A DNA stretch of 64,000 bases from Aplectana chamaeleonis (lineage: Eukaryota > Nematoda > Chromadorea > Rhabditida > Cosmocercidae), in contig JAPDOI010000121.1 in assembly GCA_029168955.1 (NCBI GenBank), positions 1,488,001 to 1,552,000 on the forward strand. Reading direction: 5' to 3'. The notes below the pieces were generated by a model. That model had not been told where the DNA came from. It searched no databases and saw only the letters and a program-made list of their open reading frames with translations. The position numbers and the translations under genes are program-made. Below, one piece after another: positions 45,334 through 56,989 of this stretch; the stretch's first letter is position 1; every line of letters begins with the position of its first letter.

Positions 45334-45872
45334 CACGATTAAGTAGACATCTAGTTTTGACTCTTTTATTACACACTATTCACAAATTCTCCAGAACCCC
45401 AGTTTTCATATTTGATTTCGGATTCCGGAACTGACACGAGATCATGACGTCGTCTTACTGAGATTGAATATGCACGCATTCAGAATGCTGGCGTGAATCT
45501 GGGTTTTACCCACGCGATACTCGTTGACTCACTGCTTCCTTCACGAAAACAGCTGATGAAAAGCAAAACATCCCATGAAAAATAAATCGCGTCGAAAAGA
45601 AGCGGAAAAAAGACTTACTGATCTTCCGGCTCTTCTTTGATGGGTCGTTTTGAGATGAAAGATTGGTAGTTTTATTGGTGCATATGTTTATGCGGTTGAT
45701 GTCTAGAAGGACAAGGAAACGGGAGCCTTATTTAAGGGCAAGAAGAGCAGGAAAAAAGCGTTCATAGCATAAAAAGCCCTTCTGGAAACACTTCATGGGT
45801 TGTCGCCTGAGATAAAACGGTAATGATGGCAGATCAGAGATTTCGTATTTACTCGTCTTGCGGGTGGAGACG
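45334..45872. other. No gene seen
   Basis: No frame above background and no inverted or tandem repeat that I can support. Confidence 0.4.
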
Positions 45873-46422
45873 TTAAAGGCAGTGGTCACAATGAAAAAAG
45901 TTATCGAAAAAACTACGAAATTCAGCTTAGCTGGACAACAGCGGAAAAACTATGAAGGTAGCGCTGTGAAAAACGGGATGCCTATAGGATTAGAGTTTCC
46001 AAGGCCCAAAGCTGTAGGTTCGTGCACAAGTGCACAGCGCCGTTCATGAAGATCGCAGTGTCATGCCGAGCAGTCAAAAATCAGCCACATTCAGGGGAAG
46101 AAATAAATGCAAATTTACCGAATAAAAACAGTTAAACAATGAAAGCAAGCACTCCGGTCAATGTTTTTGACTAGATGAGTACATAAATATACTGAAATAC
46201 AATTTCAAGCCAGCTAATGTTCTTGATACTAGAGATCATCGATGATGGTGATGTGGAGTGGGCTCGTCCACGATCAAAAGACAAGAAAGTTAAGACTTCA
46301 AATTTGGCTAAAAAAACGGGTTTTTCGAAATTTTTTCTTATAGGTTCTACTACTCTTAACCCAGAAGACGGTTTAGAGTGAAAAAGAAGACAAGCACATC
46401 TGATCGCGACCACTGCCTTTAA
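45873..46422. mobile_element. MITE, GTGGTCACGAT family, copy 2
   Basis: TTAAAGGCAGTGGTCACAATG at the left and 'gatcgcgaccactgcctttaa' at the right. The interior matches 40008-40557 in reverse. Its right TTAA (46419-46422) is also the left TTAA of the next MITE. Confidence 0.75.
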
Positions 46423-46857
46423 AGGCAGAACGTGGTTCAAATAACTACTGAAACAGAATGGTATCTCTCAGAACACAACGCCTACGCAGTTTGAAGCGTC
46501 AAAAACGACCCAAAATGCCGTTACACGAGTAAGATGTTGGCCCCGCCCCCTGTATTTGCCTCCTCCGAAACAGGGGTGCTGGGGCATTCCCACCGTCGTC
46601 GAATAACGTGGTTTACTTATTGTACTTATTGTACCACCCACAAACGTCGCCGACAGTGGGACTGGTCCAGCATCCCCGTTTTGGAGGATGGTAAATACAG
46701 GGGGTGGAGAAATTCTGACGGACAGCTTCTTCCTCGTGTAACGGCATAGTGGGTCGTTTTCGACGCTTCAAAATGCATAGGCGTTGTGTTCTGAGCCTTA
46801 CCCTTTTATTTCCGTAGTTACCTCAATCACGTTTACAAGCGTTTATGCTGCCTTTAA
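46419..46857. mobile_element. MITE, GCATACACGCTCG family, copy 3
   Basis: Begins at the TTAA shared with the preceding element and ends 'acaagcgtttatgctgcctttaa'. Paired arms include 'acgcctacgcagtttgaagcgtc' and 'gacgcttcaaaatgcataggcgt'. Confidence 0.75.
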
Positions 46858-46972
46858 GTTATTCTGCTTGGCTGTGGTACATGCCATCCAGCAATATCAG
46901 ATCGACTGCTCGCCATACAAGGCCATAGCAGGGCGAAAATGTCACAAGCATACCTCCACGAGAGATTTTCGT

Positions 46973-47091
46973 TTAAAGACAACAGACACGCTCAAAAAAG
47001 TTGTTTGGTTAACTACGTTACTGGGGTCGTATGGGTCCTAGTAGAATGCTCACGCAGTTGGAAGCGTCAAAAACGAGTCAAAACTACTAAA
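46973..47091. mobile_element. Truncated GCAGACACGCTC-type MITE
   Basis: TTAAAGACAACAGACACGCTC onward is the inverted right end of the element at 9176-9658. Similarity stops at 'actactaaaatt', where the foldback at 47091 begins, so the foldback probably cut it. Confidence 0.55.
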
Positions 47092-47693
47092 ATTCTATCA
47101 AAAAGGGGTCTTCCAAGCAAAAGAGGTTTGGTTGGCGTCAGAAACGTTCCAACAAAAAGGGAACAATAGGTAAGTTGAATGAGGAGAGTCTACAAAAAGT
47201 GAACAATAGTTTCTGAGACTGATTTTCCTGGCCGATGCTTCTTAATAGCAAAAACAAACCGTTGCGGTGTTTTACACGGAAGCACTCTGTGGTTCCAAAA
47301 CTCGTCTTGACTACACGAAAACCGTTAAAAGTATGTGCATGTAAACCTAATACTTACCATCAGAATAGAAGATGATGCCAAAACACAGACGGACAGTTAG
47401 CTCCAGCTGCTACGAGAAGCGAAACCAAAGTGCAACATCTAATGAGAATATTTTTAAAATAATCTCGTCAACGAATAGAAGTCCATTCTTGGAAACCATT
47501 GAACTCTTCCTTGTGAAGTACCACAACGGTTTGTTTCTGCTGTTAAGTATCGGGCAGGAAAATCAGTCTCAGAAACTATTGTTCACTTTTTGTAGACTCT
47601 CCTCATTCAACTTACCTATTGTTCCCTTTTTGTTGGAACGTTTCTGACGCCAACCAAACCTCTTTTGCTTGGAAGACCCTTTGATAGAATTGT
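47091..47693. mobile_element. Foldback element, about 180-bp arms
   Basis: CTATCAAAAAGGGGTCTTCC at the left pairs with 'ggaagaccctttgatag' at the right, and the arms match almost perfectly inward (for example GTCAGAAACGTTCCAACAAA with TTTGTTGGAACGTTTCTGAC). The arms meet 'aacaaaccgttgcggtg' / 'ccacaacggtttgttt' near the loop. AATT on both sides may be a target duplication. Confidence 0.72.
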
Positions 47694-47819
47694 TCACTTT
47701 TTATTGATATTACGAAGTAATATCCCTGAAAAATCTTCAATAATTTTCGAATAGCATGGATTGCTATAATAATCAGTAAGCAACAAACTTGTTGCGCACG
47801 CTAAAAATGAAGCGCTACT

Positions 47820-50800
47820 CACTTTCCACGACGTCCTGATGATGTCAGAAAATGCCCTATGCACTTGGCACCACCTTGGCACGACGTCCTGATGACGTCA
47901 CCAGATGCTTTATGCACTTGGCACGACGTTCTGATGACGTCATCAGATGCCCTGTGTACTTTACGTGAAATTCTGATGACGTCATCAGATGCCCTATGTA
48001 CTTTACATGACACCCTGATGACGTCATCAGATGCCCTATGTACTTTGCATGACACCTGATGACGTCATCAGATCCCCTATGTACTTTACATGACACCCTG
48101 ATGACGTCATTAGATGCCCTATGTACTTTACATGACACCCTGATGACGTCATCAGATGCCCTATGTACTTTACATGACACCCTGATGACGTCATCAGATG
48201 CCCTATGTACTTTACATGACACCTTGATGACGTCATCAGATGCCCTATGTACTTTACATGACATCCTGATGACGTCATCAGATGCCTATGTACTTTACAT
48301 GACACCTGATGACGTCATCAGATGCCCTATGTACTTTACATGACACCTGATGACGTCATCAGATGCCTATGTACTTTACATGACACCCTGATGACGTCAT
48401 CAGATGCCCTATGTACTTTACATGACATTCCTGATGACGTCATCAGATGCCCTATGTACTTTACATGACACCCTTATGACGTCATCAGATGCCTTATGTA
48501 CTTTACATGACACTCTGATGACGTCATCAGATGCCCTATGTACTTTACATGACACCTGATGACGTCATCAGATGCCCTATGTACTTTACATGACACCTGA
48601 TGACGTCATCAGATGCCTTATGTACTTTACATGACACCTGATGACGTCATCAGATGCCCTATGTACTTTGCATGACACCCTTATGACGTCATCAGATGCC
48701 TTATGTACTTTACATGACACCTGATGACGTCATCAGATGCCCTATGTACTTTACATGACACCCTGATGACGTCATCAGATGCCCTATGTACTTTACATGA
48801 CACCTTATGACGTCATCAGATGCCTATGTACTTTACATGACACCCTGATGACGTCATCAGATGCCTATGTACTTTACATGACACCCTGATGACGTCATCA
48901 GATGCCTATGTACTTTACATGACACCTGATGACGTCATCAGATGCCTATGTACTTTACATGACACCCTGATGACGTCATCAGATGCCCTATGTACTTTAC
49001 ATGACACCCTGATGACGTCATCAGATGCCCTATGTACTTTACATGACACCCTGATGACGTCATCAGATGTACTTTACATGACACCCTGATGACGTCATCA
49101 GATGCCCTATGTACTTTACATGACACCCTGATGACGTCATCAGATGCCCTATGTACTTTACATGACACCCTGATGACGTCATCAGATGCCCTATGTACTT
49201 TACATGACACCCTGATGACGTCATCAGATGCCTATGTACTTTACATGACACCCTGATGACATCATCAGATGCCCTATGTACTTTACATGACACCCTGAGG
49301 ACGTCATCAGATGCCCTATGTACTCTACATGACACCCTGATGACGTCATCAGATGCCTATGTACTTTACATGACATCTGATGACGTCATCAGATGCCTAT
49401 GTACTTTACATGACACCCTGATGACGTCATCAGATGCCCTATGTACTTTACTTATGATGACACCCTGATGACGTCATCAGATGCCCTATGTACTTTACAT
49501 GACACCCTGATGACGTCATCAGATGCCTATGTACTTTACATGACACCCTGATGACGTCATCAGATGCCTATGTACTTTACATGACACCCTGATGACATCA
49601 TCAGATGCCCTATGTACTTTACATGACACCTGATGACGTCATCAGATGCCCTATGTACTTTACATGACACCCTGATGACGTCATCAGATGCCCTATGTAC
49701 TTTTTGGCGCATGACACCCTGATGACGTCATCAGATGCCCTATGTACTTTACATGACACCTGATGACGTCATCAGATGCCCTATGTACTTTACATGACAC
49801 CCTGATGACGTCATCAGATGCCCTATGTACTTTACATGACACCTGATGACGTCATCAGATGCCTATATGCTTTACATGACACCCTGATGACGTCATCAGA
49901 TGCCCTATGTACTTTACATGACACCCTGATGACGTCATCAGATGCCCTATGTACTTTACATGACACCCTGATGACGTCATCAGATGCCCTATGTACTTTA
50001 CATGACACCCTGATGACGTCATCAGATGCCCTATGTACTTTACATGACACCCTGATGACGTCATCAGATGCCCTATGTACTTTACGCGACACCTGATGAC
50101 GTCATCAGATGCCTATGTACTTTACGACACCCTGATGACGTCATCAGATGCCCTATGTACTTTTACATGACACCCTGATGACGTCATCAGATGCCCTATG
50201 TACTTTACATGACACCCTGATGACGTCATCAGATGCCCTATGTACTTTACATGACACCCTGATGACGTCATCAGATGCCTATGTACTTTACATGACACCT
50301 GATGACGTCATCAGATGCCCTATGTACTTTACATGACACCCTGATGACGTCATCAGATGCCCTATGTACTTTACATGACACCCTGATGACGTCATCCAGA
50401 TGCCCTATGTACTTTACATGACACCCTGATGACGTCATCAGATGCCCTATGTACTTTACATGACACCCTGATGACGTCATCAGATGCCCTATGTACTTTA
50501 CGCGGCACACCTGATGACGTCATCAGATGCCCTATGTACTTTACATGACACCCTGATGACGTCATCAGATGCCTATGTACTTTACATGACACCCTGATGA
50601 CGTCATCAGATGCCCTATGTACTTTACATGACACCTGATGACGTCATCAGATGCCCTATGTACTTTACATGACACCCTGATGACGTCATCAGATGCCCTA
50701 TGTACTTTACATGACACCCTGATGACGTCATCAGATGCCCTATGTACTTTACATGACACCCTGATGACGTCATCAGATGCCCAATGTACTTTACATGACA

Positions 50801-52640
50801 CCCTGATGACATCATCAGATGCCCTATGTACTTTACATGACACCTGATGACGTCATCAGATGCCCTATGTACTTTTACATGACATCCTGATGACGTCATC
50901 AGATGCCCTATGTACTTTACATGACACCCTGATGACGTCATCAGATGCCTATGGTTTTGAGCACGCTACACTTGACACCCTGATGACGTCATCAGATGCC
51001 CTATGTACTTTACATGACACCCTGATGACGTCATCAGGATGCCCTATCAATACTTTACATGACACCCTGATGACGTCATCAGATGCCCTATGTACTTTAC
51101 ATGACACCCTGATGACGTCATCAGATATGCCTTATGTACTTTACATGACACCTGATGACGTCATCAGATGCCCTATGTGCTTTACATGACACCCTGATGA
51201 CGTCATCAGATTGCCTTATGTACTTTACATGACACCCTGATGACGTCATCAGATTGCCCTATGTACTTTACATGACCCTGATGACGTCATCAGATGCCCT
51301 ATGTACTTTACATGACACCCTGATGATCGTCATCAGATGCCCTATGTACTTTACATGACACCTCTGATGACGTCATCAGATGCCCTATGTACTTTACATG
51401 ACACCCTGATGACGTCATCAGATGCTATTTACACGACATCCTGATGACGTCATCAGATGCCCCATGTACTTTACATGACACCCTGATAGACGTCATCAGA
51501 TTACCTATGTCATGCTACACTGACATCCTGATGACGTCATCCAGATGCCCTATGTACTTTACATGACACCCTGATGACGTCATCAGATGCCCTATGTACT
51601 TTACATGACATTTCCTGATGACGTCATCAGATGCCCCTATGTACTTTACACTGACACCCTGATGACGTCATCAGATGCCCTATGTACTTTACATGACACC
51701 TGATGACGTCATCAGGATGCCCTATATGCTTTACGGCACCTGATGACGTCATCCGATCTTTATGTACTTTACGCGCGACACCTGATGACGTCATCAGGAT
51801 GCCCTATGTACTTTAACATGACACCCTGATGACGTCATCAGATTGCCCTATGTACTTTTACATGACACACCTGATGACGCTTTCATCAGATTGCCCTATG
51901 TACTTTACATGACACCCTGATGACGTCATCAGATGCCCTATGCACTTTACATGACACCTTGATGACGTCATCAGATGCCTTATGTACTTTACATGACACC
52001 CTGATGACGTCTTATCAGATGCCTTATGTACTTTACATGACATCCTGATGACGTCATCAGATGCCCTTATGTACTTTACATGACACCCTGATGACGTCAT
52101 CAGATGCCCTATGTACTTTACATGACACCCTGATGACGTCATCAGATGCCCTATGTACTTTACGATGACACCCTGATGACGTCATCAGATGCCCTATGTA
52201 CTTTACATGACACCCTGATGACGCGTCATCAGGATGCCCTATAACTTTACATGACATCCTGATGACGTCATCAGATGCCCTATGTACTTTTACATGACAC
52301 CCTGATGACGTCATCAGATGCCTTATGTAATTTTTACATGACACCCTGATGACGTCATCAGATGCCCTATGTACTTTACATGACACCTGATGACGTCATC
52401 AGATGCCCTATGTAATTTTTACATGACACCCTGATGACGTCATCAGATGCCCTATGTACTTTACATGACACCCTGATGACGTCATCAGATGCCCTTATGT
52501 ACTTTTGAGATGATACACCCTGATGACGTCATCAGGATGCCCTATGTACTTTACGATGACACCCTGATGACGTCATCAGATGCCCTATGTACTTTGATAT
52601 GACATCCTGATGACGTCATCAGATGCCCTATGTACTGATA
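47820..52640. repeat. CRE-palindrome satellite, 41-42 bp unit
   Basis: A head-to-tail array of roughly 115 units. Each unit has the 16-bp perfect palindrome CTGATGACGTCATCAG (core TGACGTCA, the CREB/ATF site) followed by ATGCCC, then TATGTACTTTACATGACAC. Most units are 42 bp; many are 40 or 41 because one C is missing in either C-run. The first three units (47826-47950) are a distinct variant (TATGCACTTGGCACGACG). Units from about 50940 to the right end carry many small indels. Long frames on both strands (repeating 'DDVIRVSCKVHRAS' or 'MTSSDALCTLHDTL') exist because 42 is divisible by three, and they break wherever units are 41 bp. Confidence 0.97.
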
Positions 52641-52677
52641 GCCACTGCGACCACTGGCAGTGGCTTATTCAGTGGCA

Positions 52678-52757
52678 GGAACGAGGAACGAGGGACGAGG
52701 AACGAGGGACGAGGAACGAGGGACGAGGAACGAGGGACGAGGAACAGGACACGAGGG
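52678..52757 (+). repeat. 14-bp minisatellite next to the satellite
   Basis: Five to six units of GAGGAACGAGGGAC, the last one degenerate. It starts about 40 bp after the last satellite unit. Confidence 0.9.
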
Positions 52758-53004
52758 ACGCGTTACAAGAAAAAACGCGAATTTTTGTGCTAAGCTTCCC
52801 GCCGATCTTAAACTTTGTTAATTTTCAATCGATTTGGCCTCAAATTTCTTTGTCAGCGGGTGTCTTCTATACTCTCTCACTTATATCCAGAAGGAAATCT
52901 CTAGAAAATTTTGTTTTTACAGGTTTTATTAACCATCACTTTACCAAAATCTAAGTGATCACAAGTGCCAGGTAAAACCAAACCTCTCCACCCGCTTCGC
53001 GGCT
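52758..53004. other. No gene seen
   Basis: Spacer between the minisatellite and a truncated MITE. The frame at 52610-52954 starts in the satellite and is accidental. Confidence 0.4.
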
Positions 53005-53395
53005 GGAGCGATTGAGCAATGCAAATCGAAAAAATTCTGCAACCCCGCCCCTGAGCTTCGTCAACCCCGCCCCAAAATGGAAACTCGTCCTGATTGATTG
53101 TTCTAATACGGTCTTTTTGGCTGGTTTTTGATGCGTCCAACGAGGTGATTCTTCCAGTACAGACTGTAGGACTATATCGGTTACTCTATATAAACCGTTT
53201 TGTCGCTAATATTCGCTGTTTCAACCGCGCGCGGTAAAACTCGTCCATTTCACCCGATAACGAAAACAACCATTATTACTCTATTTTCTTCCAATTTTCG
53301 TTGGTTTTTTCGTTAGTTCCGCATACCACCAGCCCCGAACCCTTTATTTATGTCATAAAATCGATATCATTTTTGAGCGTGTCTGCTGCCTTTAA
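53005..53395. mobile_element. Truncated GCAGACACGCTC-type MITE
   Basis: Inverted copy of 9176-9535 (shared 'ttggctggtttttgatgc', 'accaccagccccgaac', 'gcgtgtctgctgcctttaa'). The right TTAA is at 53392-53395. The left end is missing. Confidence 0.68.
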
Positions 53396-53533
53396 AATAA
53401 TTCTGGATTATGAAATCAACCAAATAGTTTAGAAATCTCAGCAGCTTTCGAATACCATCGGATACAAACACGTGGGCAACTTCGTGGAAATGGTAGACGT
53501 ACAAAGTGGATCGCACAGCAAAGGCGACCCTAT

Positions 53534-54027
53534 TTAAAGGCACTGTTCGCGATAACTTCTTCCTCGAATTTTCCATGACAAACGCCTCCTCGGTGCTCTC
53601 CAGAAGCAGAACAGCGTCGAAAAACGGGAAGAAAAGCTAGCCAGGAGCCGCAAAACGGCTTAGAAAAGTGGGCAAACCCCGCCATTGTAGGCAAGCCCCG
53701 CCTCTTTCCGCCCCTCTACGTGAACAAAGGAACACTCGAAATCGTGAGCAGAGCGATTGTTTCCGATCAAAATCCCCGTTCTTCCCTTCATTCTCAACTT
53801 CTCTCTTTACTCAGGTCAGCTCGCATACATCGGCTGTAAAAGACGGAAGTTACAAGCCTCGGACAACTCGTCCACCATGTTTCCTTAGCTCAATCTTTGT
53901 GGGACCATAACTCCATCCCCAGAAGGTCTTGTACGATTCCAGAAGCATCATTGGAATCAGAATGAGACCGATTTCAAGATAGGCAAAAAAACAGAAAAGC
54001 GATTTTTATCGCGAACAGTGCCTTTAA
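53534..54027. mobile_element. MITE, GTTCACGAT family, copy 4
   Basis: TTAAAGGCACTGTTCGCGAT and ATCGCGAACAGTGCCTTTAA ends. The interior ('aagacggaagttacaagcctcgg', 'ttccttagctcaatc') matches the copies at 3865, 6392 and 17679. Its last TTAA is shared with the next element. Confidence 0.78.
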
Positions 54028-54713
54028 AGGCAGTGTCCACGATAAATCTCGTTCTCGAGGCTTCACAGTGAGCCACTAAGCTGGCAGAAGCAGGAGGGAA
54101 TAGTGTCGAAAAAGGCAGCGAAAACGGTCCAGAAATAGATAAAAACGGCTTTAAAACCTATCCCGGTACGCCTGGCTATCCCGGTCCGCCCCCCATTCGT
54201 ACGAGTTCGAGGCGCCTCGGAAGTCTTTGATCGCAATTTGCCAAGCAACTCCGCCAATCCCCCCAGCCTTGATCAATACAAGGCCCGACAACGCCACTAC
54301 CGAGAGCGGCTTACTCATCGATTTTGGGGTGTTCTCGTTGTTTTCTTTTGATTTCGCTTAGTTTTGTTTTCATTGTTTTTTTTAGAAGAAAATAAAGAAA
54401 ACGAGACACCGAACAAAACAAACTCTCGAAAAAAAATGAACGAAGCAGTGAAAAAAAGGAAAAATGTAAAAAGAGGGATTGCGCGCTCCAATCCAATTTT
54501 CTTGCGCTATTAGTTGCCATGACAACTAGTACAAAATCCCCCGCCATCGCGCATCTCATCCACGCTAAAAACTCCTAAGGGTGGAAGGGACCAATGTTAT
54601 AATAATTTTGGGTTTTTTGTAGTTTTTTCTTCACTAGTGGTACATACCCCACCCGTAAGCCCTTTTTCTGCCGGAAACTAGCGAACGAAAATCATCGTGA
54701 ACACTGCCTTTAA
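54024..54713. mobile_element. MITE with GTTCACGAT-type ends, distinct interior
   Basis: Begins TTAAAGGCAGTGTCCACGAT and ends ATCGTGAACACTGCCTTTAA (54710-54713). The interior does not match the four-member family. It ends 8 bp before the candidate exon at 54722. Confidence 0.68.
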
Positions 54714-54721
54714 TATTGCAG

Positions 54722-54873
54722 ACAGATTTCACTAGACGCAGACAAGGATTACAAAGTGCAGTTACGAGTATACCAGTCCACTATTACAAGGTTTACGTTT
54801 TCTCAGACAATATTTTAGTGTTCACGTATCCGGAATTCTTAGCAGTTGACGGGTGCCGCTTCTTATGGCCAAG
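54722..54873 (+). CDS. Candidate internal exon of a host gene
   Basis: 152 nt bounded by an acceptor-like 'aatattgcag' and a strong donor AAG|GTGAGC. One frame is open throughout and reads TDFTRRRQGLQSAVTS, IPVHYYKVYVFSDNILVFTY, PEFLAVDGCRFLWP. I do not recognise the protein. The next candidate acceptor ('gaaagtgcag', 54960) would join in phase to only five more codons and a stop. A second frame is also open for most of the span, and a minus-strand frame (54963-55193) competes nearby, so this is only a candidate. Confidence 0.3.
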
Positions 54874-55261
54874 GTGAGCAAAAAATGTATTGAATACGAT
54901 TTAAAAAAAACATCATTGGTTCACCCAGCCGTTTGGAGTTATTTTCTCCGAGAAAGTGCAGTTCACAGAACGAATGAGTGAAGGTGGGAGAAGAGCGCAG
55001 ATACCAACCCTATCTCCAAGCAACAGCGGGTGTTCAGTCGAAGGAATAACATCAGCCTGTTCGTCTCAAGTATGTAACATCCGTAACCTCCATCCCACAC
55101 GGAAAAAATGTTTAGCAGTTGTTGTTCTGACGAAGCCTTGAGAATATCAACCACAAAAATGTTACATAATGACACAGTCGCCCACGTAATCAATTATTTG
55201 ACTATGCTGACGTTACTCTTCGAGGCATTTCTAGTGAGCTCTCGACTTCGATTATCACCAG

Positions 55262-55580
55262 AAGCGATGAGAACGTAAAGGCCAACCGAACACTGCTCGA
55301 CACAACGCGGTCGCGTCACGGCTCTATAATTTTGTAAGTTTTTACTCCGATTTTCTTACATCTTGACCACCGGTGGTGCTGTTTTCCTACTTTCTAGTTA
55401 AGGCAGATCCTCAACTGCTGACCTCTGGAGAAGGACGGTATGTGAATGAAGACACATTGTTCTCCAGTTCTTTTATACCCTACCCTTAGTTAATCAATTG
55501 GTTATCATCAATTTTGTTTACGAGAGCGTGACGCGACCGCGTCGTGTCGAGCAATGTTCGGTTGGCCTTTACGTTCTTAT
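55262..55580. mobile_element. Foldback element, about 60-bp arms
   Basis: GAACGTAAAGGCCAACCGAA and the following bases of the left arm (to about 55325) pair with 55520-55578 ('gacgcgaccgcgtcgtgtcgagc', 'ttcggttggcctttacgttc'). No gene lies in the loop. Confidence 0.6.
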
Positions 55581-55710
55581 CCAGTAGCGGAGCGGTGGGC
55601 CGTGGAGAAGTATAACTGTTGATAAAGATGTTCATACAGAGAAGCGTCCAATCGCTGGTGAAACTATTGGAATCGAGGGCTATTTGGAAATGCCCAGAGC
55701 TTATTTCAAG

Positions 55711-56384
55711 CGGACAGGGGCTCTCTACTATAGTTGTACAACTTCGAAAAAAAAATATCGAACGAACGAAAATCGAAAAATGTTGGTTCGAAGAAATTTC
55801 GAACGAACGAAAATCGCAAAACTTCGTTCGAAACAATTTAGAACGATCAAAAATGAAAAAATTTGTTCGAAAAATTTTCGAACGAACGAATTTCGAAAAA
55901 CTTCGAAAATTCGGAGGTCGAACGAAAGAATTTTGAAACTGATCGAAATTTCGATTTCTTTCGAAATTACAATTTTTCGAAATTCGTTGGAAATATCGAA
56001 ATTTTCTCGAAAATCGGATTTTGAACGAACGAAATTTGAAAAAAATTCGTTTGAAAAATTTCGAACGAACGAAATTTAAAAAATCGTTCAACCAAAAATC
56101 CGATTTCCGTTCGTTCGACGACATCTCGAACGAAAGGAATAATTTCGTTCGACGAATTTTCGAACGAATGAAAACGAAAGAAAAAAAAAAGAAAAATCTT
56201 TCGAAATTTTTTCGAAAATTTTGTTCGTGTACAACTATACTCTCTACACACCAAAGGAGGAGTTGCCCCGCCTTTCGTGGCTCTAATTCCGCTCGGGATC
56301 ACTTCGCTCGCGTTGAGTGGCGTGACTTTTCAAACTGCAAAAACGGGACAACCCCTCCTTCGGTGTGTAAACAGCCCCTGTCCC
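55711..56384. mobile_element. Outer foldback split by an insertion
   Basis: GGACAGGGGCT at the left and AGCCCCTGTCCC at the right are inverted. After removing the 511-bp insert and one duplication, the left arm continues ACACACCAAAGGAGGAGTTG and pairs with CAACCCCTCCTTCGGTGTGT on the right. Confidence 0.6.
55729..56239. mobile_element. 511-bp element of GAACGAA repeats, 8-bp TSD
   Basis: Terminal inverted repeat TATAGTTGTACA / TGTACAACTATA. Exact 8-bp duplications CTCTCTAC flank it (55721-55728 and 56240-56247). The interior is almost wholly short repeats of 'ttcgaacgaacgaaa' and 'cgaaattt' in both orientations, which produces open frames on both strands (55486-56124 minus, 55684-56079 plus). 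The 8-bp target suggests hAT-like mobilisation. Confidence 0.75.
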
Positions 56385-56576
56385 ATTTTAAGAAATCAAC
56401 CGGCTTAAACAGGTAGCAGGAAGAACTAGCGCGTCCGAAAACGCTGCTCTATGAAAAGTCTGCATTTTCTGGCAAGTCCACTTTCTAGGCAGGGTCCGAG
56501 CATAAACCTTTCAACTTCTAATTAAATTGTATTTAGTGTTGCTCGCGGTAGATCTATTCTTAGGCAATATCCCGCT

Positions 56577-56765
56577 ATGTACATAGTAGCCGAATATAAC
56601 AACAACAGTAGCCTCATCGTTGTTCGGCTACTTCCTGAAATCTACCTTTTCAGGAACGCTACTGCCGCTATTCTTGCCACAGTTGCTTGGCTAGTAGCCA
56701 TCAGAAAGGCGAGTGTTGGAGTAGCCAGTAGCCGGATAGGAAACTCGCTAGTAGCCGGACAGATT
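56577..56765. repeat. AGTAGCC-rich degenerate repeats
   Basis: AGTAGCC or its complement GGCTACT recurs about eight times, with 'agtagccggatagg' and 'agtagccggacag' as the clearest units. The 190-codon frame at 56577-57149 runs through it into the next foldback arm and is not a recognised protein. Confidence 0.5.
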
Positions 56766-56989
56766 ACTGCAGTACCGAGCAAACTTGTTGCCCAAAGCGT
56801 TTTCTGGCGCTCTTGGGACGCACAAAGTGCCGCATTGTGTATGCCATTGCTAAAGACAATTGCTGGGGCAGCACGCGGTCCGGAGATAATCTTGCGAAAC
56901 CCATTGGTCCCAATGCGTTTTCACTGGTACTACATGTTGAAAAAAAAACCCGATCGGCAACTACAAATGTTAATTTCGCTACGGTATGT

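Noticed and set aside
47857..52386. Many long repetitive open frames on both strands in the satellite
   Set aside because: They arise because 42 is divisible by three; single-base unit variants break every frame and there is no start or domain logic.
47820..52640. CRISPR-like appearance (short regularly spaced repeats)
   Set aside because: The spacers are identical from unit to unit, there are no cas genes, and the context is a nematode-type genome; it is a satellite.
54963..55193. 76-codon minus-strand frame with protein-like composition
   Set aside because: No domain, overlaps a competing plus-strand frame, and splice signals do not clearly support it.
55486..56416. Frames of 105-212 codons rich in Phe/Arg/Ser or Lys/Glu/Asn
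   Set aside because: Produced by the GAACGAA repeats of the 511-bp element; low complexity on both strands.
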